Assembly: GCF_021155775.2 (NCBI RefSeq) | Contig: NC_060232.1 | Location: 39,908,089-39,972,088, forward strand | Origin: Neodiprion pinetum | Taxonomy: Eukaryota > Arthropoda > Insecta > Hymenoptera > Diprionidae | Length of the DNA: 64,000 nt | Direction of reading: 5' to 3' | Part shown: piece by piece, positions 1-12,025 of the stretch | Layout of the letters: each line of letters begins with the position of its first letter | Numbering within the stretch: position 1 is the first letter of the stretch | Made by a program: the position numbers and the translations under genes | The notes under the pieces: generated by a model | What the model saw: the letters and a program-made list of their open reading frames with translations, nothing else | Databases searched by the model: none | What the model was told of the DNA's origin: nothing

Positions 1-203
1 AATAATTGCCAGAATTTTCATTTGGCGAAAGAAAGCAAAGTCGAGAGATAAATTGAGAAACATTTTAGTAAAGTATGAGCAGTGACGCAAATAAGCGGAT
101 AAAGATACATAAATAGTCGAGGAATCATTGACGAAACAATGATTGGAAGGCGTATAATTAGAATCGTGACTTAGAAAAAAAAAATTACATTCGTTCATCT
201 TAC

Positions 204-3200
204 CCATATCTTCAAAGCCCCCGTTTTCACACTTGTGTCCGTTAGTGTTTAGGTCGCCATTTTGATATCCGTTGCCAGTTTTGACACCATTGATGCCATT
301 TGGACTATTTTCTTCCATGTCGACATCATCCTCGATTTGCCCGTTGATGATTTGTTGATCGCCAGCACCATTCAGAGTATTATTTAAGTTCATTTCTTCT
401 ACACTACCGTTTGTCGATGTTTTTGTATTATACGCTTTGGTCGATTGTATAACGCTAGTTTGGTTTTCGCTGCTGCTAGTCTGGCACACCTCTGAATCAC
501 TACCATTTACCATTTCGACAAATTGACGACACTTTAGGGCGAACATAAGATTTGGATCTCGATCTAATAGACCAGGGTATAACCTGGTTGTTAGCTCTAT
601 AGCTTCACCCATTCGTCCCGCTAAAACCAACTTTAGAATTCCTGTAAACACAATCCAAATACGCAGAGCATATATTAATCTCTTTCAAACATTTTGCTGC
701 ACTAAATACAAAACAAAACAAATATGCCTAATTTGTCATAACAATTCTTATGGGAAACGATATATAAGAAAAGTACTTTGCTTGTTTCAAAAAAACCTAC
801 TTTGTCTATTCTTAATAGAATTTATCTCTTCCTCAAAGACCTGTCCAGTGCTATTGGCAAAGGCTTCGGCAGTCGCGCAATATCCGTGATGGACAAGATA
901 CGTCGATACCATTCTGAAAAAATATATACAATAATTAATATTCCCCATTGATATTCGTTAGTTCTTGCTCGAAACCAATATGTTGGACAAAATAAAAAAT
1001 GAGACTACATTTCAACAATTTCTTTCACCTGCCTTTGTCTCAACATCAAGAGAATGCTCGTGAAGTTTTGGTTATTTTGAAACAGTTTTTTGCTGATTAG
1101 ATAATAATAGAGCAAACCGAGATTGAGTTAATAGCGAATGACGAACTTTCTCGCTTGTTTCTGCAACTGAATTGCGGTTAGTGACAGCAAAGGAAAAAGA
1201 AACTCTGCGTCAGATTATGAAAATAAATTAAAAAGATAAAACTAGATGGAAAAGAGAACCAAATCGATTTGCGCAATTTTTTCAAAAGCTGGCTAAGAAT
1301 TTCTACTCCCTCTTTAACAAAGATTCTAAACAAATTCACCGATTCCGAGGAGTAATGTACAATGCCACTGCGATATTTGGTGAGAATTCAGCTGCTTAAA
1401 CTACTTAACTCTCAGTGAGTTTATTTATAGACTTGATACTGCTGTACATACTTATGTAGGACAGACTGCCATTGTCCTTGGCCATGATCAGGCGTTGGAT
1501 AATCTATTATTTGCAATCGCGTTCTGACACGCAGCTCATTGATCATGTCACCGATATCGAATACGAAAGGAGCCTGACCAAAATTTGCATCGACAATCTC
1601 TCCCGGTGTTTGGAGTCCGACGGTTGGATACAAGTTTGGCTGAAAATCATGAGGAGAACTCGTATAAGAGCGACCCAAGAATCGATTGTTCAATGACGAT
1701 AGCTAGCAGTGTTTAATGTTACTCACAGGAAGGTCAGTGAACGCTATTCCAAGATGATGTCCATTTTTTGTATAAAAAGCGGTGTTGTCCACCAAATTTA
1801 CTCCGCATCCAATAACGTCTCCTGTTGTAAATGTCGGACCATACGGCTGACCCGTTCCGGATGAACAAAAACTGTGCCCGTCATCGCCGTGGTAACCGTA
1901 AGAATTTTTATCCCATCCAGGAAGTCTATTTACATTTACGCCGTGAGCGGACAGACCAATTCCCATGTAACCGTCTCGACCTTTGCTCACTATTTTCACT
2001 TCAAAATAATATAAGCCACATGCTGCCGGTATTGAATGCATAGTGCGGACGCTTGCTGCATCTTTATGTGTTTTTCCATAACCTGAGGAAGAACAATTGT
2101 TTTCAGCATTGAAGAGTTGGATCTATATTCAGGGGTTTTCTATTACTGTGCTCAAGCGCAACAACATCCAATTTAATATACCGCGATGATTTAACTTGGT
2201 CGATGTTTGATGTCAAATGCCGTTGACCACTAAGCCAAAACGAGTTACAAAAAGCGTTTTCTTCAAGTAATTATTACTCGTTGAAATACATACAAATGAA
2301 AGTAAGGGCTGCTTCCCAGGATCATATTCTGACAAAATCCATAGAACCAGACATTCAAATATAGTTTTAATTTATACACATTATTTGTTTTCATGTTTGC
2401 TCCAGTTTGTATCGAGCAACGAGAGCTGATTCGGCCGCCAGCACAGTGTGAACTGATCTGCAGTTACTGCTTTTACATTTAGCACGATAGGATATATAAT
2501 GAAAACTCTAGTGAAAAGGAAGGATGAAAACTGATCAACGGTACGTGGGATACAAAGCCTGTACTTTGGAAAATAAATTCCTGCGTATGTACCAGTAAAA
2601 TCCAAATGTGTCTGTGATGAATTTTACTTCTCGTGATAAGAAACGATACAGATCAACAGTAAAGAGAATATTACGTACATGCACAACTGAGTATTCCAAG
2701 GTTTAATTTTCAACTGTCTTTAGCATTATGACGATCTGAATCTATGCCATTGGCAAAAACTTGAGTTTTAATTAGATTCAATTTCAGTTTAATAGGCGAC
2801 GTGAAGAGGAGATCAAAAGAAGAGGATCGGAGTGAAAGACAATGCATGAAATTTACAGGTTTTTCAGATTTGCAGCTTTTAGTGCCAGACCAAGTAAACG
2901 TCGCAGTCACGAAAAGCGATACACCTGCTTGCCACTCAGCATACGCCGCAACGCTCTAATATTCATGCGATACCGGTTTAAGTCTTATCTTTGTATGACC
3001 TTCGATGAAGAAATAACTTCCTGCTGATACTTTGTCACATTCTTGAGCTGTTGCTTGGTTACAGATAATTCTAATTTTGACGATTTTCAGAAGAATATGT
3101 TATAAAACGACTCTGTTATGAGCTCTTTTAGTGCAGTAGACTTGTATTGATTTACCGATAATCAAATATTACTGTTCCAAAATGATATTGATGGTGCAAA

Positions 3201-5572
3201 ATTAATCAACTTACTGTATAAAAGAGTACGAAATTTAGCAGTTACTTGCAGTGACACGTTAACAATAATAAGCTTTGCACACGTGGTTGCAAATTACATA
3301 GCTGTAAGGCTGACACATGTACGTGCGGACATTTGACAATTAGGTCAGTAGGTCAGGCGTAAACTTTATCAATGCAACTGCAGAGGCTCGTGAACAATCT
3401 CTATGAAAGCTCACATAAAATATCTTGTAATATTTGAAATAATATACGCATAATTCAGCCATAAAGCTTTTTCAACGGTATTATTTCCCTACTCGAAATA
3501 TTGTTGACCGTAAAGCAGCAGCCGTTTGATTGCATCAGATGTCTGACACGGTTCATTTATTTCTCTCTCAAGCAACCACAACTTTACATTATCGTTACCA
3601 AAATCTTTTGAAAATATCAAACGTTTTTCAAACAAATGACCGATTGATTAAAATAAAAAAAAAGAAATATAATAAATGTAGGTTGACAGTCTAATGGGAA
3701 ATTATTGTTTATACGCATATTGTTTTTCTTTCACGAAGCAAAGAATGAAGTATTTTTCGTTCTTCCTTAAATTCGTTTGTTTTCAAGTCCAATGTTTGCG
3801 ATGTATGCGCACAAATGGCAATGAGTATTTGGCAATGAGTTCAAACATGTTTTCACGAAACATATTATACTTGATTGCCCAAGTATGCATATTCATTTAT
3901 ATGTACAAGTGGAATAGTCTGTGCAATTACTTTCACAAGACAAGGAATTTCAATTGTACACACTACGTTGTATAAATTGAAAATCTTGCGAATATACAAA
4001 AAAATTAATGAAATAATAAAGATAATAATTCTTGATCAGTGATGATGTTCTGAAAAAATACATTTTCGTTGTTTCTTCATGGGTACACATACGTTATGGA
4101 CAATTACTCCGAAATTTCTTCACCAAAAATTCCCTAAACAACGAGTCATATTTCGATAATAATATCGCAGTTTAAAAACTATACGCATAATAATACAATC
4201 GTACATACATACAACTGTAAAATAAATAAACAAATTTTTTTGAAAAAGACAATGCATTTTGAAGGGTTCTAGTAGAAAGATGCATAGTTTAAATTCAGGG
4301 TGAGTTAAATATATGACACAATGGTGATTATATTTCAATGGAATTAATCTGAGAGAAAATTTTGTTATTGAATAATAAATTAACAATAATACGATAGTTT
4401 TTAAAACAAATAGTTGAATGAAGACTGATTTCGGATGTTGAGAGGTTGATTCGTCGGTAAATAACCGATCGGAAATTTTCGCGAAAGCAGGATAAAGGAG
4501 GGAATAAAAATCGCAAGCACAATGGCAGCCGATGAATCGTGCAGAAAAATTAAATTTCTAAAATAAAAGTAGATTGAAAACATTGCGCAGGGCTGCAACA
4601 ACAACAAGGCAAACAGAAGTAGTAATGCGCGATAGATTTGATGTTAAGTAACGTGAATGTAAGCAGGCTACGCTACGCAAGAACAGAGACAGGGAACAGC
4701 TGTCATTGACATTGTGCGTCTACGCACAATTTTTCGTCCACGTTTTCCCGAGGCGAATAAAATTGATATTTGTGGCGATTGGTGAGCCGTAGTCGCGAGG
4801 AGGGAAGGGTGAAGGGGGGGGGGGGGGGGGGGGGGGGGGAGGCGGGGTGGTACGAGGGGGGAGAGAACCTCGCTCGCTACGAAATAAGAGAATTGTTCAA
4901 TGACAGAGTTATTTACTGGTAAAATTGAAGTGCCCAGGTGAAAAGTGGGAGAATTATACGGATCGACAAAGGCGAGTTGGGGGTGAAGGAATAACGAGGG
5001 ACGACGACAGCGCAAGATAGGTGCGATCAGCTGATTCCTTTGTTTAGGTCACTGACACTCACGAAAAAGCACCCTGCCATTTTAAATCGATATTGCCGAG
5101 GGATACGTCGGATTGGGAAATAAATAAATGGCAATTTGGTGGTAATTTTTAGTGATTTTTGGCCAGGTGACACTTGTGGTGTCAAAAATAAATCGCTTGT
5201 GAAATATCCTTGAAATACGCATCGCAGTTTGAGACAGAGGATGGCTAACTCACCTTTGTAATGGACACGGAGGTTGTTTTGCGACAGGCCTATGTAGTTG
5301 AACTTATCCTTTGGACTCCAGGATCGCGGCAGCGGCGTTTCTTCTTCGTTCACCATCGGGTAGAGCATCTTTAAACGATCGGTTGGCTGACTTTGCCCTG
5401 AATTTGTACCTGAAGGCTCCATAGCGCTCCGCTCTTCACTGGTTGCTGCCATCTTTGTCATTCTCAACCCCACCACTAGCTCTCCCTGCTGTTCAGCGAG
5501 ACAGGCTGGCCAAGAGTCACTGCTGCCACACGCGCGGGTCGACAAGTTACTAGACTTTTGAATTTCGAACAT
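204..5572 (-). CDS. RanBPM: RanBPM (Ran-binding protein 9/10), 3' end outside window
   Basis: Scaffold subunit of the CTLH/GID E3 ubiquitin-ligase complex. Exons read on the minus strand: 5254-5572, 1727-2082, 1452-1639, 801-913 and 204-641; the phases agree at every join. The first exon ends in the family motif LPRSWSPKDKFNYIGLSQNN. Exon 2 carries most of the SPRY domain (YYFEVKIVSKGRDGYMGIG). Exon 3 ends WQSVLHK and joins the LisH exon (MVSTYLVHHGYCATAEAF). The last visible exon starts the CTLH region (LVLAGRMGEAIE) and then runs into an Asn/Ser-rich linker. The CRA domain and the stop lie left of base 1. The ATG at 5572 is the most upstream in frame; a later one at about 5452 (MAATSEE) is possible. 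Intron 1 is large (3.2 kb). Identity is very likely because the SPRY and LisH segments match the family almost residue for residue. Confidence 0.95.
2083..5253 (-). other. Intron 1 of RanBPM
   Basis: A 3.2-kb AT-rich intron. I see no conserved coding exon on either strand. It contains a 26-nt G run at 4814-4839 (C run on the transcribed strand). Short ORFs here are low-complexity or random. Confidence 0.8.
4814..4839. repeat. Poly-G homopolymer, 26 nt
   Basis: Uninterrupted run of 26 G on the plus strand inside RanBPM intron 1, followed by a G-rich stretch (ggcggggtgg, then gggggga). The rest of the intron is AT-rich. Length is probably unstable and may be miscalled. Confidence 0.95.
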
Positions 5573-6420
5573 CTCGAATCACCGCGGAGACGGACAAGAA
5601 TCGTTTCGATATATTTGCCACGCGAAAAATTCACTTTTCACACGTTCTATTGATACTCAATTTTGTACTGAAATACAAAAGAAAGGTGTTTTTAGAACTG
5701 TCGATGTGCATTCTTGTAAGTACAACGTACATACATAAAAATTAGCGAAGAGCGTTACTTGTAACTACAGACCGACCGAAGTTTCGATGTCAGTAATTGG
5801 ACGAAACTTCGGCTCAGCCGAAACTACCGGTCGTGTCGTGTCCGGCACTGGCGAGTATGTTCGAAATTAATTAATTTTGTACTTACGTTGCGTTCCAATA
5901 ATAAAGGGATTTCCTAATAAATTGAAGTATTTTCTTTAACCTAATCGAATATTCTATTAGAAAGCTACGAAAAACACTAGATTTCAGGGTATAATGAACC
6001 GTAATGAACATTAAAGAAAATTTTTATTATAACTCATAACTATGAGTGAAAGGTTATAAGATCCTAGTACCATTTTTCTATGTAAGTTTCTAGGATTAAT
6101 TATTGTAACAAAAAATAGATTTAATATTTCTGCCATAATACAAAGACGTCAGTTTTTAAATTACGATTGAAAGAAGAAAAATCGAGCAACAAAAACTATG
6201 TGTCATTCGAAATCAGCCACAATCATGCTATCCAAATAGAATTAATCAAATGTAAGGAACTGGAAGAGGGTCACTTTTTTTTACCATGCTCGAAGTCACG
6301 TCCCCGGTTTTTAATATGATAATTTCACCATCTATAACGATATATTTGTATAAGTGGGATGTAGCCGATAAGACAATTTTCAGCTGTTTGCAATGAAAGT
6401 GCACAGCGTTAATAAGTTGC

Positions 6421-6461
6421 GATAGGCTAGGCTAGGATAGGCTGGGATAGGATAGGATAGG
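6421..6461 (+). repeat. 5-bp tandem tract, TAGGC/TAGGA units
   Basis: About eight 5-nt units of the form TAGGM (with one GCTGG variant). It resembles, but does not equal, the insect telomere repeat TTAGG. It lies between two divergent genes. Confidence 0.8.
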
Positions 6462-6604
6462 AAAAGAAGGGGATATCTTAACGCACCATACAAAAATCGC
6501 TTATACTTGTACTACAAGCGGATCGCCGCTTCGCAAGGCCGTAAAACATCTTATTTCGTCCGTAACTATGTTACATTATATAAGCGATTAAAAAGAACGT
6601 TACT

Positions 6605-6687
6605 CCGTAACTCTATACAGATTCAATTTTTGGTCGTGATTTTGTGGAATAAATCGATGTACTTGAATTTTCATGGTCCAATTTGAG
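6605..6687 (+). other. Candidate non-coding first exon of gene A
   Basis: The sequence ATTTGAG|gtaaggatttgtt at 6681-6700 is closely matched at 17529-17548 (upstream of gene C) and more loosely at 11018-11037 (upstream of gene B). A shared exon end plus donor before each signal-peptide exon suggests an untranslated first exon. The 5' limit given is a guess based on a TATA-like box near 6575. Confidence 0.35.
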
Positions 6688-7738
6688 GTAAGGATTTGTT
6701 TTCTACTCACTGTGTAAAACTATTATGAACTCACTCGAATATTTATGTACTTCAATAACTATAGTCGGGTCTGAAACATGAAAGACCGTGGGTCACGGAC
6801 CTCGTTTCGGTCAAGTTCATTACTTTCTCTCTTCACCATGAATACATCTATGATTTGCTGTGCTGAAATCTTATAGTCAGGTGTCAAATTCTACACATCT
6901 ATGAAAATTGGATTTTAAACATGGAACTTGTCTTCAATTTTCCGATTTGTTCATCGTTCCCGTAGCTGATAGTCCGGTTAAGATACGATTGTGAGATATC
7001 TTCTTCTGAACCTTGACCCGTGGTAGATTTTGGAACTCAAACATAGTTACAGTTACGTCACTGTTTCTTCTATCGTTCGATATGGTGAATAAGGAAAGGG
7101 GGTAAAGGAGGGAAATCTAAAAGAGGGCAAGTAAAGTACGTTGCGTCCCTTTTCCAAACTTTTGACCATCACGTGTTGCGGTTGTAACATCCACAACTGA
7201 TTCACTATAGCTTCACTAAAAGACGTGATCAACAGCTCGGATGATACGAACTGAAAGTCGCCGTCGTTCGGATAATACGTGTTGACAGAACTCCGAGACT
7301 AACTAGAATGACACAGGCCTGTGAAATTTAACTTTTAATTTCCCCCTAAAAGGAATTATGCTTTTTTAAAAGTATTTAGGTATATTGAATTAAAATATAA
7401 CGCTAGTTTTTTTACAGCAAATCGAGATTTATTTTTATGCAAGGTAGAAAAGAGAAAATAAAATTTATCAGAAAATTTACGTGATAAAATTTTTCAAATA
7501 TTTTTCTCACAGATTCGTACCTAATACCTACCGAAATTACTACTTAGCTTTGCTGGGAGAAAACCATTGCAGGCCTGTGTAATCATTAATCGTGAACTTG
7601 AGTAAAACAAATTGGAATAATCGAGTGTTTTATATTGTACAATAATTTGTGAATATTAAAAAATTATAGATTTAAAGAAATTACTCAAAATACCACTTTT
7701 TTCCATATCATTTCTAGACTCTGGGAATTATATCTAGG

Positions 7739-10267
7739 ATGACACATCTCATCGTGTTCTCTATCGTACCCATCGCATTGACGATTCTGCATGTATCTGC
7801 TCTAAGTAAGCTTACTTTACTTGCATTTTATATTTATAAATTTCACTTATTATATTATTTTATAAATATATTTTATCGTGATAATTATGATGGCGATAAT
7901 CGTTGATTATATAAAAATCATTGATATAGGTCCAGAAATTATACGGGCACCTACCAATGAGGCGACCGTAGATGGGAAACATGTTCGGATTCCCTGCCGC
8001 GTTACCGGTGTTCCTGAACCTGAAGTCAAATGGATCAGAAACGGTGTAGAACTCACTGGAGGTAGGTACACAACCCTTGAAACTGGAGACCTCGAAATTA
8101 GAAATGTCAACTTCCTTGATGCTGGGACTTACACATGTTACGCGTCCAACAATTTTGGCCATGATAATGCCTCTGGTATTCTTGTGGTGAAAAGACACAC
8201 GACCATCACTGAGGCACCTGAAAACTACGAAGTCGCTGCCAGATCTACAGCAACATTCAGGTGCATGATTTTCATATTTAAAAAAAAAAAAAAATATTCC
8301 TCATTTCTTCTCAACTAGTCCAAAAGTTTCTATTATTGTATTAGATTCGAGTACCACATTGCCTGATTTAAATAGCTAAATTCAATTGTATTGCAGTTTT
8401 TAGTTTGAACTAATCAAATCTGTGTTCCAGATGTAACGCTGTGACAGATTCAAGTTTAACACTGACCATTGACTGGCTGAGTAACGGAGAGCAGATAGAT
8501 TTCGCCATGGAGCCAAGGTTCATCAAGAGCAACGATAATTCATTGACTATTACAAATATTATAGACTTAGATTCTGGAACGTACAAATGTGTTGCTCGCA
8601 CCGAGCTAGATGAAACAAGCGCTGAAGCTACATTGACAGTCCAAGATGTGCCAAACGCACCTCGCTTAGAGGGAATACAGTGCGGAAAAGAAGAAGCCAA
8701 CATCCGTTGGGTCTCCACGGGTGACAACAGAGCTCCCATCTTGCGATACACCATCCAATCCAACACCAGTTTCAACCCTGACACGTGGGAGGTTGCAAAG
8801 GACGATATTCCGACCACAATGCAAACCTACAGCGTGCCACTGACGCCCTGGACCAATACGACCTTTCGCGTTTTGGCATGGAACAAAATAGGTGAGAACA
8901 AGGCATCGATTGTTGAATTTAACCGGGTTTCATGTAACGTTGGGAAATGAATTTTCATCGAGCTTTACTTGAACACAGGAGTGTCGTTACCATCGGTATA
9001 CAGCGAGACTTGTACCACTCCACCGGACGTCCCTCATACCAACCCGAAGAACGTCAGAGCTGCGGGTACAAATCCACATAATATGATCATTAAATGGACC
9101 CTGATGCCTCGCACAGAGCACAATGGGCCAGGGTTCAAGTACCGAGTGTTCTATAAACGTGACATAGACGGTGCAGAATGGACTATTAAAGATATAAACA
9201 ACTGGAAATTGCACAAGCTTCAGGTAGATAATCTGCCAACGTACCAGCGATACAAGATCAAAGTTGTGGCCATTAATAACCAAGGAGAGTCAAGGGTGGC
9301 GGTGAATGAAGTCTTCGGTTACTCAGGAGAAGACGGTAATTATCGGTTCGCACTGCGTTTCTACAAGTTAATGTAAGGCAAGCATGGTCCATGTGTAAGC
9401 CGTCGTCGATTTTATTCTTTCTAACCAATTGCTCTTTGTTTCCTTCTCACACAGTGCCGCAAGAAGCTCCAGGGAACTTCACACTGTTGAATGTAACCGG
9501 AAGTACGAGTGCATTGTTCTCATGGAACCCCGTACCAGAGGAGTCGATTAGGGGAAAATTTCTGGGTTACAAAATCCAGACGTGGACAGACAAGAGTTCG
9601 GAGGAAAATATGACTGAGAGACATGTAAACAAGGGCGCGAGTAGATATTTGTTCAAAAAATTGGTACCATTCAGCAGAAACTACGTCAGGATTCTTGCAT
9701 ACAATAAAAGGTACGGATCGAGGAAAAGTTGAGGAAATGATGATGACCAGCTTCTTGATTCAATGTTTTCAATTATCTGCGATAGGTACTACGGCCCACC
9801 GTCGGATACGCTCAGCTTTGAAACACCTGAGGGAGTTCCAGGAATGGTCCGATCGTTCGACGCAAATCCTCTGGGATTTGACGCGCTCAATTTAACCTGG
9901 TCGAAGCCCGAACACCCCAATGGAATTCTCACAGGGTACAGAATTTCCTATCAAACCGTTTCAGGCACAGAAGTGGGACCCCTTCTTGAGATGAGGCCGT
10001 CCGTCGCTGACCCAGAAGCCACTAGCGTCGAGCTACGTGGATTGACCCCGGAAACTACGTACAGAATCCATATTCGAGCCGCAACGAGAGCCGGGGAAGG
10101 TGAAGAGTAAGTAGTATTGGCCAAATGTTGTTATACCGATTTATACATTGAATTAAGAATCATTCGATGATACTTTATAATTTTATCTCACTTTTTTACA
10201 ACCATTTTTCAGGTATTTTATCGAACAATCAACCGACAGCGCGGACGCAGCAGATTATTATGACTAA
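7739..10267 (+). CDS. Gene A: secreted neuroglian-like protein, Ig5-Ig6-FN1-4
   Basis: Predicted 615-aa secreted adhesion-type protein. Exons: 7739-7805, 7930-8260, 8431-8891, 8979-9335, 9455-9710, 9786-10106, 10213-10267; all joins keep frame with GT-AG sites. Residues 1-22 form a signal peptide (hydrophobic core IVPIALTILHV). Ig5 spans about 23-112 (C45, W57, C92), Ig6 about 114-204 (C134, W148, C186), and four fibronectin III domains run from about 206 to 605. It aligns domain by domain with Drosophila Neuroglian Ig5 to FN4, including EHNGPGFKYRVFYKRD and TRAGEGEEYFIE. Ig1-4, FN5, the transmembrane helix and the FIGQY ankyrin-binding tail are all missing, and the protein ends in a short acidic tail (DSADAADYYD). 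Likely extracellular. Whether it binds the products of B or C, or full-length neuroglian, is unknown. A polyadenylation signal candidate is AATAAA at 10603. Confidence 0.85.
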
Positions 10268-11145
10268 TAAGTCGTTCAGAATTTTCCGCCGGTTGGTGCA
10301 GTGAAAGTGGGCCGAGTAACATTTGCCTGAAGGAAAAATAATTAAAACAATAATATTTTATGTATACGTTTTAAAAGAATGTATTTCTTTCATTTAATTA
10401 ACAATGGTATATGAATCTAAAATGTCGACTTTTCCTTTGAACGCGTTCACAGTTCGTCAGAAGTTCGAGTGTCGCCGGAATTACAGTAGCTTTAAAGCAT
10501 GCATAAGCGTAAGACTTCTAAGTTTTTGCTACTGAATGTAAGCATATTTTCTCACACAACAGCGGTTTATAATTATCTGAAAAGCTAGTCAAATGAAGTA
10601 TCAATAAAAATGCTTGTTAAATAATTGAGCGTCTAATCCAATTGACGCTGGTATAAAATAACTGCACAGTTCTTGACAAGCTTGCATACGATTCATGTTT
10701 GCCGTACGATCACTTAATTGTGCAGTCGACCAATATAACTACGAACCAAGTAGAAAGCTGCTTTTGCGTGTGAGCTGGAATCCTTACGACGACTAAATGA
10801 AACGCTCGTCAAAGCACGGCGAAGTGCCAAGCGATTTGTGGCACGTAATGACAATTTCCAACAATCGACGGAAGTACACTGCAACATCGAAATAGACCGA
10901 GCGAAAGATCAACAGCAATATTTAGGAGGAAGGGGGCATCTTCTGAGAACGCACTAATACCGCAGATGGTTGAATCACAAGCGTCGTGAATCGGTGACCT
11001 TATATTCTCAGGGCTCAACTCGAGGTAAGAAATTGTTTCGTATAAATCTGGAGCCCCGGTTAGTAAATAGTAACTATGATGATATCAATGGTTTATTTTT
11101 TTTTTTTAATTTCTTTAAATTCTGTACTTCTGCGAGGGTTAGTCA
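10268..11145. other. 3' flank of gene A and promoter region of gene B
   Basis: Contains the presumed 3' UTR of gene A, with AATAAA at 10603-10608. After it comes a stretch ending in the exon-like sequence CTCGAG|gtaagaaattgttt (donor at 11025), which I take as the non-coding first exon end of gene B. No coding segment is evident. Confidence 0.5.
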
Positions 11146-11370
11146 TTAAGGGAGCTTTCCAGTGTGAAATTTTCAAAAAATCGATTTTTTTTTTTTTGCT
11201 TTATCGAATAGTATACACTCTTCCGAATATTCCCTGAAATTTTCATGCCGAAATTCAGATTATTTCGGTTACTGTACAGCATTTCTTGGTAGAAGGCAAC
11301 GGAGCGCTACAGCTGCCGCGTCGGCCGTCTGCCCGTGCGACTGTTATTTCTATTGTCTCGTTCCTACCTG

Positions 11371-11986
11371 CACGTACATGAACTTGGCTCGCCAATTGTC
11401 GAAAATGTGAATTCGGACTATTGCATAATTTGCCGTTAATTAGTCGTAAATTAGTCGCGCAATTTATTTTTTTGTCGCACTCAATTTTGAAAAAAAAAAA
11501 ACGGATGGCGTGCTAACTTTTCAAAAACTTAGCGCGCCATCCACCAAAATAACGCACAGCGAGCATCATTCGTAATTCTGACTTGGTTGATAATTTGCCA
11601 GAAATAAGCCGCAAATTAGTCGTCGAACTTTTGTTTTTGTCGCACTCAATTTTCAAAAACAAAAGCGGATGGCGTTCTGATTTTTCAAGAATTTAGCCCG
11701 CCAACTACCAAAATAACGCACAGCGAGCACCATGAGTGATTCTGATTAGGTTGATAATTTGCCGCAAATAAGCCGCAAATTAGTCGTCGAATTTTTGTTT
11801 TTGTCGCACTCAATTTTCAAATACAAAACCGGATGTCTTTAGAATTTAGCACGCCATCCGCTTTTTTTTTTTTAATTGGGTGCGACAAAATAATAAGGCG
11901 TGACTAATTTCCGGCTAATTGACGGCAAATTATGCAATAGTCCGATTTCATATTTTCGATAATTAGCGAGCCAAGTTCATGTACGT
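11371..11986. mobile_element. Nested MITE with 8-bp target duplication
   Basis: 616-bp non-autonomous element inside the larger transposon, flanked by direct repeats CCTACCTG (11363-11370 and 11987-11994). The ends are long inverted repeats beginning ACGTACATGAACTTGGCTCGC. The interior contains three tandem units of about 165 bp starting AATTTGCC at 11427, 11592 and 11756, each with a TTTTTGTCGCACTCAATTTT core. An 8-bp duplication would fit a hAT-type element; the terminal bases are not diagnostic. Confidence 0.8.
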
Positions 11987-12025
11987 CCTACCTGCTCGTC
12001 GTTCAGTTCGATTTCGACATTCAAA

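Larger units (their letters stand above)
5573..7738. other. Intergenic region between divergent RanBPM and neuroglian-like gene A
   Basis: No coding region recognised. It holds a small foldback at about 5770-5835 (CGAAGTTTCG and its complement), a TAGGC/TAGGA tract at 6421-6461, and a probable non-coding first exon of gene A ending at a GAG|gtaag donor at 6687. A TATA-like string (ttatataagc) lies near 6575, upstream of that exon. Confidence 0.6.

Noticed and set aside
4668..5015. 115-codon proline-rich frame on the minus strand
   Set aside because: It is the translation of the complement of the poly-G tract and its G-rich flank inside RanBPM intron 1; low complexity and no conserved domain.
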